Positions 24,513-33,787 of a stretch of 64,000 bases of DNA are shown here, piece by piece. The stretch covers positions 310,001 to 374,000 of the forward strand of contig NZ_FNBE01000001.1 of assembly GCF_900102195.1 (NCBI RefSeq). The letters are read 5' to 3'. Position numbers and translations under genes: made by a program. This stretch comes from Pseudonocardia oroxyli. GTDB lineage: Bacteria; Actinomycetota; Actinomycetes; Mycobacteriales; Pseudonocardiaceae. Every line of letters starts with the position of its first letter. Positions within the stretch are counted from its first letter, which is position 1. The notes below the pieces were generated by a model. The model made no database searches and was not told where the DNA came from. It saw only the letters and a list, made by a program, of their open reading frames with translations.

Positions 24513-25178
24513 CTAACCCGCCGCGGGCACCCGGTACCCCGCCCCGACGACGGTCTCGATCACCCCGGGCTCACCGAGCTTCTTGCGCAAGGTCATCACC
24601 GTGACCCGCACGGTCGTGGTGAAGGGGTCCGCGTTCTCGTCCCAGACCCGTTCGAGCAGCTCCTCGCTGGACACGACGGCCCCGCCCGCGCCCAGCAGGA
24701 CCTCGAGCACGCCGAACTCCTTGCGGGTCAGCTCCACCGGCGCGTCCGCCCGCGACACGGTCCGCCGCGAGGGGTCCAGCGACACGTCCCCGGCCCGCAG
24801 CAGCGGCGGCAGCGCCGGTGCGGCCCGCCTGCCCAGGGCCCGGACCCGGGCGACCAGCTCCGGGAAGTCGAAGGGCTTGGCCAGGTAGTCGTCCGCGCCC
24901 TGGGAGAGCCCGTCGACCTTGTCCTCGAGGGTGCCGCTGGCGGTGAGCATGATGATCCGGGTCGGGGCGTCCGAGGCGACGATCTCGGCGCACAGCGCGT
25001 CCCCGGTCATGCCGGGCAGGTCCCGGTCGAGCACCACCACGTCGTAGCGGGTGATCGAGGACTTCTCGTGGCCCGAGAGCCCGTCGAGCGCGACGTCGAC
25101 GGCCATGCCCTCGCGCCGCAGCCCGCGCGCGACCGCCTCGGCCAGCGCCTGCTCGTCCTCGACGACCAGGACCCTCAC
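24513..25178 (-). CDS. OmpR/PhoB-family response regulator coupled to dxs
   Basis: This 221-residue regulator has a receiver domain (VLVVEDE at the N terminus, phospho-Asp in [11 protein letters not shown], Lys in YLAKPFDF) and a winged-helix output domain ([13 protein letters not shown], then [16 protein letters not shown] and VVGAGYRV). The start GTG 25178 overlaps the dxs stop by 4 nt (GTGA), so it is translated with Dxs. The kinase follows. Known partners of this receiver type bind tandem direct repeats. Confidence 0.9.
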   Translation of the reverse strand: MRVLVVEDEQALAEAVARGLRREGMAVDVALDGLSGHEKSSITRYDVVVLDRDLPGMTGDALCAEIVASDAPTRIIMLTASGTLEDKVDGLSQGADDYLAKPFDFPELVARVRALGRRAAPALPPLLRAGDVSLDPSRRTVSRADAPVELTRKEFGVLEVLLGAGGAVVSSEELLERVWDENADPFTTTVRVTVMTLRKKLGEPGVIETVVGAGYRVPAAG

Positions 25179-27082
25179 GTGGTGACCTGCTCCGATGCCA
25201 CGGTGGTGAGCCGCGCGGTCCACTCGGTCACCCGGCGCGCCACGTCCTGCGCGGTGAGCCCGACGGCGGCCAGCACGTCCGACCGCGACCCGTGCTCGAG
25301 GAACTCCTGCGGCAGCGCGACGTCTCGCTGCGGCACGTCCACCTCCGCCGCCCGCAGCGTGTCGGCCAGCGCCGACCCGAAGCCGCCGTGGCGCCCGGAG
25401 TCCGCCACGGTGACGACCAGCTGGTGCCGCCGGGCGAGGTCGACCAGCGCCGAGGGCACCGGGAGCACCCACCGCGGGTCCACCACGGTGACCGCGACGC
25501 CCTGCTGCGCCAGCCGGGCGGCCGCCTCCAGGCCGAGCTCGCCGAAGGCGCCCACGCACACCAGCAGCACCGTCGCGTTGCGGTCCTCGCGCAGGAGATC
25601 CACCCCCTGGACGCGACGCACCGCGGGCACCGACTCGATCACCGGCCCCTTGGGGAAGCGCAGCGCGGTCGGCCCGTCGTCCACGGCGACGGCCTCGGCG
25701 AGCTCCTCGCGCAGGGTGGCGGCGTCCCGCGGCGCGGCGACCCGGATGCCGGGCACGATGCCGAGCACCGACAGGTCCCACATGCCGTTGTGCGAGGGCC
25801 CGTCGTTGCCCGTGACCCCGGCCCGGTCGAGCACGACCGTGACGGCTTCGCGGTGCAGCGCCACGTCCATCAGCAGCTGGTCGAAGGCCCGGTTGAGGAA
25901 CGTCGAGTACACCGCGACGACCGGGTGCATGCCGCCGCGCGCGAGCCCGGCCGCCGAGGCGAAGGCGTGCTGCTCGGCGATCCCGACGTCGACGCAGCGC
26001 TCGGGGAACTCGGCCTGGAACTTCGCGAGCCCGGTCGGCCCGAGCATGGCGGCGGTGATCGCCACGACGTCCGGCCGCTCGGCCCCGATCCGCACCAGCT
26101 CATCGGCGAACACGCTGGTCCAGCCGGTGGTCTTGGGGCCGGTGGGCAGCCCGGTGGCCGGGTCGAAGGCCGACGGGCTGTGCATCTGCTCGGCCTCGTC
26201 GTTCTCCGCCGGGGCGTAGCCGTTCCCCTTGCGGGTGACGGCGTGCACCACGACCGGGCCGCCGAAGTGGCGGGCGCGGCGCAGCGCGGACTCCATCGCC
26301 GCGACGTCGTGCCCGTCGACCGGCCCGAAGTACTTGAGCCCCAGGTCGGCGAACAGCTCCTGCGGGCTGATCGCGTCCTTGATCCCGGCCTTCAGCGCGT
26401 GCAGCCCCGCGTACACCGCGGGCCCGACGACCGGCGTGCCGCGCAGCGTGGACTTCCCGGCCTCCAGCAGCCGCTCATACCCGGGCTGCAGCCGCAGCGT
26501 GGCCAGCCGGTCCGCGAGCCCGCCGATGGTCGGGGCGTAGCTGCGGCCGTTGTCGTTCACCACGATCACCACGTTGCGGTCCTTGGCCGCCGCGATGTTG
26601 TTCAGCGCCTCCCAGGCCATGCCGCCGGTGAGCGCGCCGTCGCCGATCACGGCCACGACGTGGCACTGCCGCCCGGTCAGCGAGTAGGCCCGGGCGATCC
26701 CGTCCGCCCAGCTCAGCGAGGACGACGCGTGCGACGACTCGACGTGGTCGTGCACCGACTCCGAGCGCGAGGGGTACCCGGACAGCCCGCCGGTCTTCTT
26801 GAGGTTCTCCCAGCCGGACTGCCTGCCGGTCAGCAGCTTGTGCACGTAGGCCTGGTGACCGGTGTCCCAGATCACGGTGTCCCGCGGCGAGTCGAAGACG
26901 CGGTGCAGGGCGATCGTGAGCTCGATGACGCCCAGGTTGGGCCCGAGGTGCCCCCCGGTCCGGGACACCGACCGCACGAGGAACTCGCGGATCTCCGTGG
27001 CCAGGGCCGCCAGCGCGTCGGGGCCGAGGCGTTTGAGGTCCGCGGGTCCCCGGACCGACGACAAGATGTTGACCGGCTGCAC
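25175..27082 (-). CDS. dxs: 1-deoxy-D-xylulose-5-phosphate synthase
   Basis: Dxs is the first enzyme of the MEP isoprenoid pathway; it condenses pyruvate with glyceraldehyde 3-phosphate using thiamine diphosphate. Motifs: [29 protein letters not shown], the ThDP-binding [16 protein letters not shown], and the transketolase-like centre with [14 protein letters not shown] 27082 (MQPVNILSS, 635 residues) is preferred over GTG 27091, because the latter overlaps the -10 TACAGT and could not be on the transcript. The gene is translationally coupled to a two-component system. Confidence 0.95.
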   Translation of the reverse strand: MQPVNILSSVRGPADLKRLGPDALAALATEIREFLVRSVSRTGGHLGPNLGVIELTIALHRVFDSPRDTVIWDTGHQAYVHKLLTGRQSGWENLKKTGGLSGYPSRSESVHDHVESSHASSSLSWADGIARAYSLTGRQCHVVAVIGDGALTGGMAWEALNNIAAAKDRNVVIVVNDNGRSYAPTIGGLADRLATLRLQPGYERLLEAGKSTLRGTPVVGPAVYAGLHALKAGIKDAISPQELFADLGLKYFGPVDGHDVAAMESALRRARHFGGPVVVHAVTRKGNGYAPAENDEAEQMHSPSAFDPATGLPTGPKTTGWTSVFADELVRIGAERPDVVAITAAMLGPTGLAKFQAEFPERCVDVGIAEQHAFASAAGLARGGMHPVVAVYSTFLNRAFDQLLMDVALHREAVTVVLDRAGVTGNDGPSHNGMWDLSVLGIVPGIRVAAPRDAATLREELAEAVAVDDGPTALRFPKGPVIESVPAVRRVQGVDLLREDRNATVLLVCVGAFGELGLEAAARLAQQGVAVTVVDPRWVLPVPSALVDLARRHQLVVTVADSGRHGGFGSALADTLRAAEVDVPQRDVALPQEFLEHGSRSDVLAAVGLTAQDVARRVTEWTARLTTVASEQVTT

Positions 27083-27089
27083 GTCCCTC

Positions 27090-27095
27090 ACTGTA
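27090..27095 (-). promoter_or_regulatory. -10 hexamer TACAGT that decides the dxs start
   Basis: On the minus strand TACAGT ends 7 nt before GTG 27082. The upstream GTG 27091 overlaps it. Confidence 0.55.
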
Positions 27096-27151
27096 CGAGT
27101 GCGGGACCCGCTCGGCGCTCAGGACACCGGGACGTCACGTCGCCGACACGA

Positions 27152-27748
27152 CTAGAGCAGGTCGGCGACGTGCCCGATCTCGTTCACCGTGCGGGGCTTG
27201 CGCACCCCGTCGCGGCGGGCGACGACCCGGGTCACGCCCGCGTAGTCCAGGGGGAACGGCAGCGGTCGGGTGATCCCGAGCAGGTGGCCGAGGAAGACGT
27301 TGACCACCCCGGCGTGCGCGAACACCACGGCGGTGCCCCGCCCGGGGTGGGCCGCGACGATCTCGTCGAGCGCGGCGAGGACCCGAGCGGTGAACGCCGG
27401 GACGTCGACGTGCTCGGGCAGGTGCCCCTCGACCATCCGCTGCCACTCCTGCGGGTTCTCCCGGGCGAGCTCGTGGACGGGCAGGTAGCGGGGCTGGTCG
27501 GCGTCGAACTCGCGCAGGTCGTGGCGCTGCACGATCTCCAGGCCCCGCGCCGACGCCAGCGGCGCGGCCGTCTGGACCGCCCGCGTCATGGTGCTGGCGT
27601 AGATCGCGTCGACGGGCTCCCCGGCCAGCGCGTGCACCACCCGCTCGGCCTGCCGGTGGCCCAGCTCGGTCAGCGCGGGATCGGCCCTCTCCCCGTCGGC
27701 GTCGGTGACCCGTTCCGGCAGGCCGTGCCGGACGAGCACGAGCCTCAC
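27152..27748 (-). CDS. histidine phosphatase (phosphoglycerate mutase-like)
   Basis: This 198-residue protein has the phosphatase signature VRHG at residues 6-9 (His8 phosphorylated), ASTMTRAVQTA, the acidic LREFD, and the second His in FAHAGVVN. It is a branch-1 histidine phosphatase; sugar- or nucleotide-phosphate substrates are typical, but none can be named. GTG 27748 overlaps the HIT-protein stop by 4 nt. A 60-bp gap precedes dxs, which has its own promoter. Confidence 0.86.
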   Translation of the reverse strand: MRLVLVRHGLPERVTDADGERADPALTELGHRQAERVVHALAGEPVDAIYASTMTRAVQTAAPLASARGLEIVQRHDLREFDADQPRYLPVHELARENPQEWQRMVEGHLPEHVDVPAFTARVLAALDEIVAAHPGRGTAVVFAHAGVVNVFLGHLLGITRPLPFPLDYAGVTRVVARRDGVRKPRTVNEIGHVADLL

Positions 27749-28173
27749 GCGGAGGGGACGTGCTCGCCGTGACCCGCCTCACGCAGCCCCGCGCGCAGCC
27801 GCTCGGCGATCTCGTCCTGCTCCGTCGGGTCGATCTCCTTCGCCGCGTTGGCGAAGTCGAACGCGGCCATGTCCCAGGCCGGGTACACGTGCAGGTGCAG
27901 GTGCGGCACCTCGAAACCCGCGATCATGAAGGCGACCCGCGGCGGGGACCAGACGGCCTGCACCACCGTCGCGATGTCCTGCGACACCGCCGTGAGGTGC
28001 GCCAACAGGTCCGGGGTGGCGTCGACCCACTGGTCGACCTCCTCCCGCGGGACGACCAGGGTGTGGCCGGGGCCGAGGGGGTTGACCGAGAGGAACCCCA
28101 CGCAGCGCTCGTCCGACCAGACGAACCGGGCCGGGATCTCGCCGTCGATGATCTTCGTGAACAGGGTGCTCAT
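27745..28173 (-). CDS. HIT-family nucleotide hydrolase/transferase
   Basis: This 142-residue protein begins MSTLFTKIIDGEIPARFVW, typical of HINT/HIT proteins, and carries the HIT motif HLHLHV with the active-site His. GHTLVVPREEV completes the nucleotide pocket. HINT proteins hydrolyse purine phosphoramidates. ATG 28173 is supported by TACTGT 9 nt upstream. It is coupled to the histidine phosphatase. Confidence 0.9.
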   Translation of the reverse strand: MSTLFTKIIDGEIPARFVWSDERCVGFLSVNPLGPGHTLVVPREEVDQWVDATPDLLAHLTAVSQDIATVVQAVWSPPRVAFMIAGFEVPHLHLHVYPAWDMAAFDFANAAKEIDPTEQDEIAERLRAGLREAGHGEHVPSA

Positions 28174-28182
28174 CACTGCGGA

Positions 28183-28188
28183 ACAGTA
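28183..28188 (-). promoter_or_regulatory. -10 hexamer TACTGT before the HIT gene
   Basis: On the minus strand TACTGT ends 9 nt before the ATG at 28173. Confidence 0.4.
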
Positions 28189-28221
28189 CTGACCGAGCAC
28201 GCACGACGGGCGCGGGCGCCC

Positions 28222-28227
28222 TAAGGT
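28222..28227 (+). promoter_or_regulatory. -10 hexamer TAAGGT before glgX
   Basis: TAAGGT lies 35 nt before ATG 28263. The intervening leader contains GAGGAAA about 13 nt before the start, so this transcript is leadered. Confidence 0.45.
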
Positions 28228-28262
28228 GCAACGGGTTCGGACCGAGGAAATGGGGAATCAGC

Positions 28263-30413
28263 ATGCGGCCGTGGCCGGGCAGCGCCTACCCGCTGGGCGC
28301 CAGCTACGACGGGGCGGGCACCAACTTCGCCCTCTTCTCCGAGGCGGCGGAGAAGGTGGAGCTGTGCCTGTTCGGCCCGAAGGGCAAGGAGACCCGGCAC
28401 GCCCTGACCGAGGTCGACGGGTTCGTGTGGCACTGCTACCTCCCCGGGGTCGAGCCGGGCCAGCGCTACGGCTACCGGGTGCACGGGCCGTACGACCCGG
28501 CGACCGGGCAGCGGTGCAACCCGAACAAGCTCCTCGTCGACCCCTACGCGAAGGCCGTCGACGGGCCGGTGAAGTGGGACGAGGCGGTCTTCGGCTACAA
28601 CTTCGGCGACCCGCTCTCGCGCAACGACCGCGACTCGGCGCCGTTCGTGCCCAAGTCCGTGGTGGTCAACCCCTACTTCGACTGGGGGTCCGACCGCCCG
28701 CCGAAGATCCCGTACCACGAGTCCGTGATCTACGAGGCGCACGTCCGCGGCCTCACGATCGCGCACCCGGACATCCCCGAGGAGCTGCGCGGCACCTACG
28801 CGGGGCTCGCGCACCCGGTGATGATCGAGCACCTGCAGCGGCTCGGGATCACCGCGGTGGAGCTCATGCCGGTGCACGAGTTCCTCAACGACCACCACCT
28901 GCAGGAGAAGGGCCTGTCGAACTACTGGGGCTACAACACCCTGGCGTTCCTGGCCCCGCACCACGGGTACACGATGCGCGGGTCGCGTCCCGGCTCGCAG
29001 GTCCACGAGTTCAAGGCGATGGTCCGGGACCTGCACGAGGCGGGCATCGAGGTGATCCTCGACGTCGTCTACAACCACACCGCCGAGGGCTCCGACATGG
29101 GGCCCACGCTGTCCATGCGCGGCATCGACAACCACGCCTACTACCGGCTCGTCGAGGACGACCCGCGCTACTACATGGACTACACGGGCACCGGGAACTC
29201 GCTCAACGTCCGCAACCCGCACACCCTGCAGCTGATCATGGACTCGCTGCGCTACTGGGTGACCGAGATGCACGTCGACGGGTTCCGGTTCGACCTCGCC
29301 TCCACCCTGGCCCGGGAGTTCTACGACGTCGACCGGCTGTCGGTGTTCTTCGACCTCGTGCAGCAGGACCCGGTGATCTCGCAGGTCAAGCTCATCGCGG
29401 AGCCGTGGGACGTCGGGCCCGGCGGCTACCAGGTCGGGAACTTCCCGCCCCTGTGGACGGAGTGGAACGGCAAGTACCGGGACACCGTGCGGGACTTCTG
29501 GCGCGGCGAGCCCGGCACGCTCGGTGAGTTCGCCTCCCGGCTGACCGGGTCCAGCGACCTCTACCAGGAGGACGGGCGCAGGCCGTACGCGTCGATCAAC
29601 TTCTTCACCGCGCACGACGGGTTCACCCTCGCCGACCTGGTGTCCTACAACGAGAAGCACAACGACGCCAACGGCGAGGGCGGCAACGACGGCGAGAGCC
29701 ACAACCGCTCCTGGAACTGCGGCGTCGAGGGCCCCACGGACGACGCGGCGGTGCTGGAGCTGCGGGCCCGCCAGCAGCGCAACTTCATCACCACCCTGAT
29801 GCTCAGCCAGGGCGTGCCGATGCTGCTGCACGGCGACGAGCTGGGGCGCACCCAGCGCGGCAACAACAACGTCTACTGCCAGGACAACGACCTGGCCTGG
29901 ATGGACTGGTCGCTGCTCGGCAAGAACGCCGGGCTGGTCGGGTTCACCGGCGGTGTCGCCGCGCTGCGGCACGCCCACCCGGTGTTCCGTCGCCGCCGCT
30001 TCTTCCAGGGCAGGCCGATCGCGCCCCGCCGCCGGGACTCCCTCGCCGACATCGCCTGGTTCCAGCCGGACGGCCGGGAGATGACCGAGGGCGACTGGGA
30101 CTCCGGCTTCGGCAAGTGCGTGGTGGCGTTCCTCAACGGGGACGGCATCTCCGAGCAGGACCCCCGCGGCGAGCGGGTCCGGGACGACTCCTTCCTGATG
30201 GCGTTCAACGCCCACTGGGAGGACATCGAGGTGACCCTGCCGCCGCTCGAGTACGGCAAGGACTGGGCGATCGTGGTCGACACCGCCGCGGGCGAGGTGA
30301 CCACCCTGGCCCCGGCGCCCGGGGTGGCCGCCGCCGACCCGCAGATCGTCACGGGGGGCGGGACCCACACCGTGCCCGCCCGGTCGCTCCTCGTCCTGCA
30401 GCGGACCGCGTGA
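28263..30413 (+). CDS. glgX: glycogen debranching enzyme (GlgX/TreX)
   Basis: This 716-residue GH13 enzyme removes alpha-1,6 branches from glycogen or limit dextrins. It has an N-terminal CBM48 (about residues 8-110), then the TIM barrel with DVVYNHTAE, the nucleophile Asp344 in DGFRFDLAS, the acid Glu in LIAEPWDVG, and the transition-state HD in FFTAHDGFT. In this context it acts as TreX, supplying linear glucans to TreY. The stop overlaps the treY ATG by one base (TGATG). Confidence 0.95.
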   Translation: MRPWPGSAYPLGASYDGAGTNFALFSEAAEKVELCLFGPKGKETRHALTEVDGFVWHCYLPGVEPGQRYGYRVHGPYDPATGQRCNPNKLLVDPYAKAVDGPVKWDEAVFGYNFGDPLSRNDRDSAPFVPKSVVVNPYFDWGSDRPPKIPYHESVIYEAHVRGLTIAHPDIPEELRGTYAGLAHPVMIEHLQRLGITAVELMPVHEFLNDHHLQEKGLSNYWGYNTLAFLAPHHGYTMRGSRPGSQVHEFKAMVRDLHEAGIEVILDVVYNHTAEGSDMGPTLSMRGIDNHAYYRLVEDDPRYYMDYTGTGNSLNVRNPHTLQLIMDSLRYWVTEMHVDGFRFDLASTLAREFYDVDRLSVFFDLVQQDPVISQVKLIAEPWDVGPGGYQVGNFPPLWTEWNGKYRDTVRDFWRGEPGTLGEFASRLTGSSDLYQEDGRRPYASINFFTAHDGFTLADLVSYNEKHNDANGEGGNDGESHNRSWNCGVEGPTDDAAVLELRARQQRNFITTLMLSQGVPMLLHGDELGRTQRGNNNVYCQDNDLAWMDWSLLGKNAGLVGFTGGVAALRHAHPVFRRRRFFQGRPIAPRRRDSLADIAWFQPDGREMTEGDWDSGFGKCVVAFLNGDGISEQDPRGERVRDDSFLMAFNAHWEDIEVTLPPLEYGKDWAIVVDTAAGEVTTLAPAPGVAAADPQIVTGGGTHTVPARSLLVLQRTA

Positions 30414-32704
30414 TGGTCACCTACCGGCTGCAGTTCTCCAAGGACCAGACCTTCCAGACGGGCGCCGAGCTCGTCCCCTACCTGGAGCAGCTCGGCATCG
30501 CCACGCTGTACTCCTCCCCCCTGCTGGAGTCCGGCGCGGGCTCCAACCACGGGTACGACGTCGTCAACCCCGGCTGGATCTCCGTCGAGCGCGGCGGGAT
30601 CGAGGGGCTGGACCACCTGCTGCGCACCCTGCGCGAGGCGGGCATGACGATGCTGATCGACATCGTGCCCAACCACGTGGGCGTCGAGGTCCCGAAGGCG
30701 AACCCCTGGTGGTGGGACGTCCTGACCCACGGGCAGGCGTCTCGCTGGGCGGGGCACTTCGACATCGACTGGGCCGCGGGGCCGATCCTGCTCCCGATCC
30801 TCGACGCCGACGAGGCGGGCGCGCTCGCGCAGCTCACCGTCCAGGACGGCGAGCTCCGGTACTACGAGCACGCGTTCCCGCTGGCCCCGGGCACGGGGTC
30901 GGGCACCCCGCAGGAGGTCCACGAGCGGCAGCACTACCGGCTCGTCTCGTGGAAGCGCGGGGCCGCCGAGCTCACCTACCGGCGGTTCTTCGACGTCTCC
31001 ACGCTCGCCGCCGTCCGCGTCGAGATCCCCGAGGTGTTCGAGGACGCGCACCGCGAGGTGCTGCGGTGGGTGCGGGCGCACCCGGAGATCGTCGGGCTTC
31101 GGGTGGACCACCCGGACGGCCTGTCCGATCCCGGCGCGTACGTGCGGCGGCTGCGGGCGGCGCTGGGCCCGGACAAGTGGCTGCTCGTCGAGAAGATCAC
31201 GCACCTCGGCGAGGAGCTGCCCGCCTCGTGGCCGGTGGACGGGACGTCCGGCTACGAGGCCCTGGCGGACGTCCAGGGCGTGTTCGTCGACCCGGACGGG
31301 GCCGGGCTGCTCACCCAGTTCGCCGCCGAGCACACCGGGGTGAAGCAGTCGATCCGGGAGGCCGAGTACGACGGGCGCCGGGAGGTGGCCGACACCATCC
31401 TGGCCGCCGAGGTCCGGCGGATCGCCGCGCTCGTCCCCGGCGAGTCCCCGGACACCGTGCGGGACGCGGTGGCGGAGTTCCTCTGCGGCTTCCCCGTCTA
31501 CCGCTCCTACCTGCCCGAGGGCCGGGACTCGCTCGACACGGCGCTCTCCGTCGCCCGCACCCGCAGGCCGGACCTGAAGGTCGAGCTGGACACGATCTAC
31601 TCGGCGATGCTCGCGGAGCCGCACGGCGAGCTGGCCACCCGCGTGCAGCAGACCTCCGGCATGGTCATGGCCAAGGGCGTGGAGGACACGGCTTTCTACC
31701 GGTGGAACCGGTTCGTCGCGCTGAACGAGGTCGGCGGGGACCCGGGCCGCTTCGGCCTGTCCCCCGCCGGGTTCCACGCGGCGCTCGCGGCGCGGGAGGC
31801 GGGGTCGCCGCGCACGATGACGACGCTGTCGACCCACGACACGAAGCGGTCCGAGGACGTCCGGGCGCGGCTGGCCGTGCTCGCGGAGATCCCCGGCGAG
31901 TGGACCGCGCGGCTGCGGGACTGGTCCGCGCGGTACCCGCTGCCGGACCGCTCGCTGGAGCTGCTGGCCTGGCAGTGCCTGGTCGGCGCGTGGCCGATCT
32001 CGGCGGAGCGGCTCGCGAGCTACCTGGGCAAGGCCTCGAAGGAGGCCAAGCTCGTCACCTCGCACGTCGACGCCGTGCCCGAGGTGGACGAGGCGATCGC
32101 CGCGTGGCCGGCGCAGGTCCTCGGGGACGCCGCGCTGGTGGCGGAGATCCAGGCCTTCGTCGACCGCATCGCGGGCCCCGGCTGGTCGAACTCGCTGGGA
32201 CAGAAGCTGCTGCAGCTCGCGGGTCCCGGGATCCCGGACGTCTACCAGGGCACCGAGGTGTTCGAGTACTCCCTGGTCGACCCGGACAACCGACGGCCGG
32301 TGGACTTCGCCGCCCGGCGGGCGCTGCTCTCGCGGCTGGACGAGGGCTGGCTGCCGGAGATCGACTCCGGGGGAGCAGCGAAGCTGCTGGTCACGGCGAC
32401 GGCGGCCCGCCTGCGGCGCTTCCGGCCCGAGCTGTTCCAGCACTACCGCGCGGTCCCGGCGGACGGTGTCGCGGCCGAGCACGCCGTGGCGTTCGCCCGC
32501 ACGGACCGGCTCGTCGCCGTGGCCACGAGGCTCCCCGTGGGCCTCGCGGCGAAGGGCGGCTGGGGCGACACGGTCCTGCCGCTGCCCGGCGGCGCGGACG
32601 ACTGGCACGACATGATCACCGACACGCCGGTCGACGGGGCGACCCCCGCCCTGGGCACGCTCCTGTCGCGCTACCCGGTGGCGCTCCTCGTCCGCCCCGC
32701 CTGA
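30413..32704 (+). CDS. treY: malto-oligosyltrehalose synthase
   Basis: TreY isomerises the terminal alpha-1,4 bond of maltodextrins to the alpha-1,1 bond of trehalose. The 763 residues start MVTYRLQFSKDQTF, then SSPLLESGAGSNHGYDVV, DIVPNHVG, the nucleophile Asp in LRVDHPDGL, the acid Glu in LLVEKITHLGE, and STHDTKRSEDVRAR. Length is normal. It is coupled to glgX through a TGATG overlap. The partner hydrolase TreZ is about 1 kb downstream, beyond a MarR gene. Confidence 0.95.
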   Translation: MVTYRLQFSKDQTFQTGAELVPYLEQLGIATLYSSPLLESGAGSNHGYDVVNPGWISVERGGIEGLDHLLRTLREAGMTMLIDIVPNHVGVEVPKANPWWWDVLTHGQASRWAGHFDIDWAAGPILLPILDADEAGALAQLTVQDGELRYYEHAFPLAPGTGSGTPQEVHERQHYRLVSWKRGAAELTYRRFFDVSTLAAVRVEIPEVFEDAHREVLRWVRAHPEIVGLRVDHPDGLSDPGAYVRRLRAALGPDKWLLVEKITHLGEELPASWPVDGTSGYEALADVQGVFVDPDGAGLLTQFAAEHTGVKQSIREAEYDGRREVADTILAAEVRRIAALVPGESPDTVRDAVAEFLCGFPVYRSYLPEGRDSLDTALSVARTRRPDLKVELDTIYSAMLAEPHGELATRVQQTSGMVMAKGVEDTAFYRWNRFVALNEVGGDPGRFGLSPAGFHAALAAREAGSPRTMTTLSTHDTKRSEDVRARLAVLAEIPGEWTARLRDWSARYPLPDRSLELLAWQCLVGAWPISAERLASYLGKASKEAKLVTSHVDAVPEVDEAIAAWPAQVLGDAALVAEIQAFVDRIAGPGWSNSLGQKLLQLAGPGIPDVYQGTEVFEYSLVDPDNRRPVDFAARRALLSRLDEGWLPEIDSGGAAKLLVTATAARLRRFRPELFQHYRAVPADGVAAEHAVAFARTDRLVAVATRLPVGLAAKGGWGDTVLPLPGGADDWHDMITDTPVDGATPALGTLLSRYPVALLVRPA

Positions 32705-32730
32705 CCCCGTTCGCCGCGTCACGGCCTCGC

Positions 32731-32906
32731 TCAGCCGACCTCGCCGGGTGACCGACCGGTGACCCGACGGAAGGCCTCGGCGAAGGCGCCGGGTTTGCGG
32801 TAGCCCACGGCGCGCGCCGTCACGGCGACGCTGCGGAAGGAGGGCTACGAGTAGGAGCGCCCCACGACATCGCATCGCGCAACACGGTGCGCATGACGCT
32901 GCTCAC
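32731..32906 (-). pseudogene. AraC-family regulator remnant
   Basis: Minus-strand codons ending at 32731 encode RAVGYRKPGAFAEAFRRVTG, then RSPGEVG and stop. This is the second helix-turn-helix and end of an AraC/XylS DNA-binding domain. An in-frame TAG cuts it about 35 codons from the end. A GTG at 32906 opens a different frame (MSSVMRTVLRDAMSWGAP) resembling a regulator N terminus. Hence it is an internally deleted gene; assignment of the N-terminal piece is tentative. Confidence 0.5.
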
Positions 32907-32945
32907 GGTCGGAACCTCTCGGTAACCCGAGACGTTTGACAGAGC

Positions 32946-32978
32946 GGATATCTCGACGATCGAACCAAAGATCATCGA
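32946..32978. promoter_or_regulatory. possible MarR operator
   Basis: CGACGATC and GATCATCG, eight bases apart, form an imperfect inverted repeat about 40 bp before the MarR start and next to a TTGACA-like hexamer. This fits a self-binding site, but it is weak evidence. Confidence 0.3.
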
Positions 32979-33016
32979 GTCCGCCCCCGCGATCCGGGGA
33001 ACGACGAAGGAGCACA

Positions 33017-33511
33017 GTGAACGGTGGAGCGGACGGACGCGTGGACGGAGCGCTCGCAGAACGGCTGAGGGAGCTGGTGGCCGCCTCGGACGCCTACCGG
33101 CAGACGGCGGCCCGCCTGCTGCGGCTCGGGGTCCCGGAGACCACGATCCTGGTGACCCTGTTGCACGACGGGCCGCAGCGCCCGACGGCGTTGGCCCGCC
33201 GGGTCGGCGTCACCCCGGCGACGGTGACGGCCCAGCTGGACCGGCTCGAACTGGCGGGCCACGTGGTCCGCCAGGCCAACCCGCGGGACCGGCGCAGCGT
33301 CCTCGTGGCGCTCACCCCGCCGGGGCGCGCGCTCGTCGAGAGGCTGTCCGCGGTGTTCGCCCGGGACGTCGCCACGGGGTCCGCGGGTGACGACCCGGCG
33401 ATCGGCGCGGCGGTGGACCGCATTCTCGGCGGCGTGGCACGACAATTGCAGGACCGCGCCCGGGACGAGCACGGCATGGGCCACGACCTGGGACTCAGCC
33501 CCGTGAAGTAG
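33017..33511 (+). CDS. MarR-family transcriptional regulator
   Basis: This 164-residue protein has a winged helix at about residues 40-110: ILVTLLHDGPQRPTALARRVGVTPATVTAQLDRL is cut here into its recognisable helices PTALARRVGV and ATVTAQLDRL, then the wing NPRDRRSVLVAL with its DxR core. GTG 33017 follows AAGGAG by about 6 nt. It lies between treY and treZ, but MarR proteins usually respond to phenolics or oxidants, so a trehalose role is only a guess. Confidence 0.85.
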   Translation: MNGGADGRVDGALAERLRELVAASDAYRQTAARLLRLGVPETTILVTLLHDGPQRPTALARRVGVTPATVTAQLDRLELAGHVVRQANPRDRRSVLVALTPPGRALVERLSAVFARDVATGSAGDDPAIGAAVDRILGGVARQLQDRARDEHGMGHDLGLSPVK

Positions 33512-33656
33512 TTCGGGAAACGTAATACTTCGGCTGCGGGAAATCTGTGAGGAAATACGGCTGAACGGCCGATTACGAAGGCCCGCAGGCTTTCTACAGT
33601 CGAGGCCGCAACGCGCAAGGACCGGGTATCCCCCCACCCTCCGGTACCTCGTTGCC

Positions 33657-33701
33657 GGGACCACCGGCCGACTCCGTGCCCCCCGACCGGCCGGTGGTCC
33701 C
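33657..33701. terminator. stem-loop terminator upstream of treZ
   Basis: Perfect 14-bp arms GGGACCACCGGCCG (33657-33670) and its complement (33688-33701) enclose a 17-nt loop. It can end the MarR transcript. The 276-bp gap also has an AT-richer start (33512-33600) with no clear further signal. Confidence 0.6.
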
Positions 33702-33787
33702 GACCCTCCCGCATCCGGACCCGCTCCGTGACGTGACGTGACCGCCCCGGGCGGGCGTGTCGGCGTCGGATTCGGCAGGATTCCCCC

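Noticed and set aside
32956..33016. MarR start at ATG 32936
   Set aside because: The extra N terminus is Arg/Ser/Pro-rich and lacks homology, and the GTG at 33017 has AAGGAG at proper spacing.
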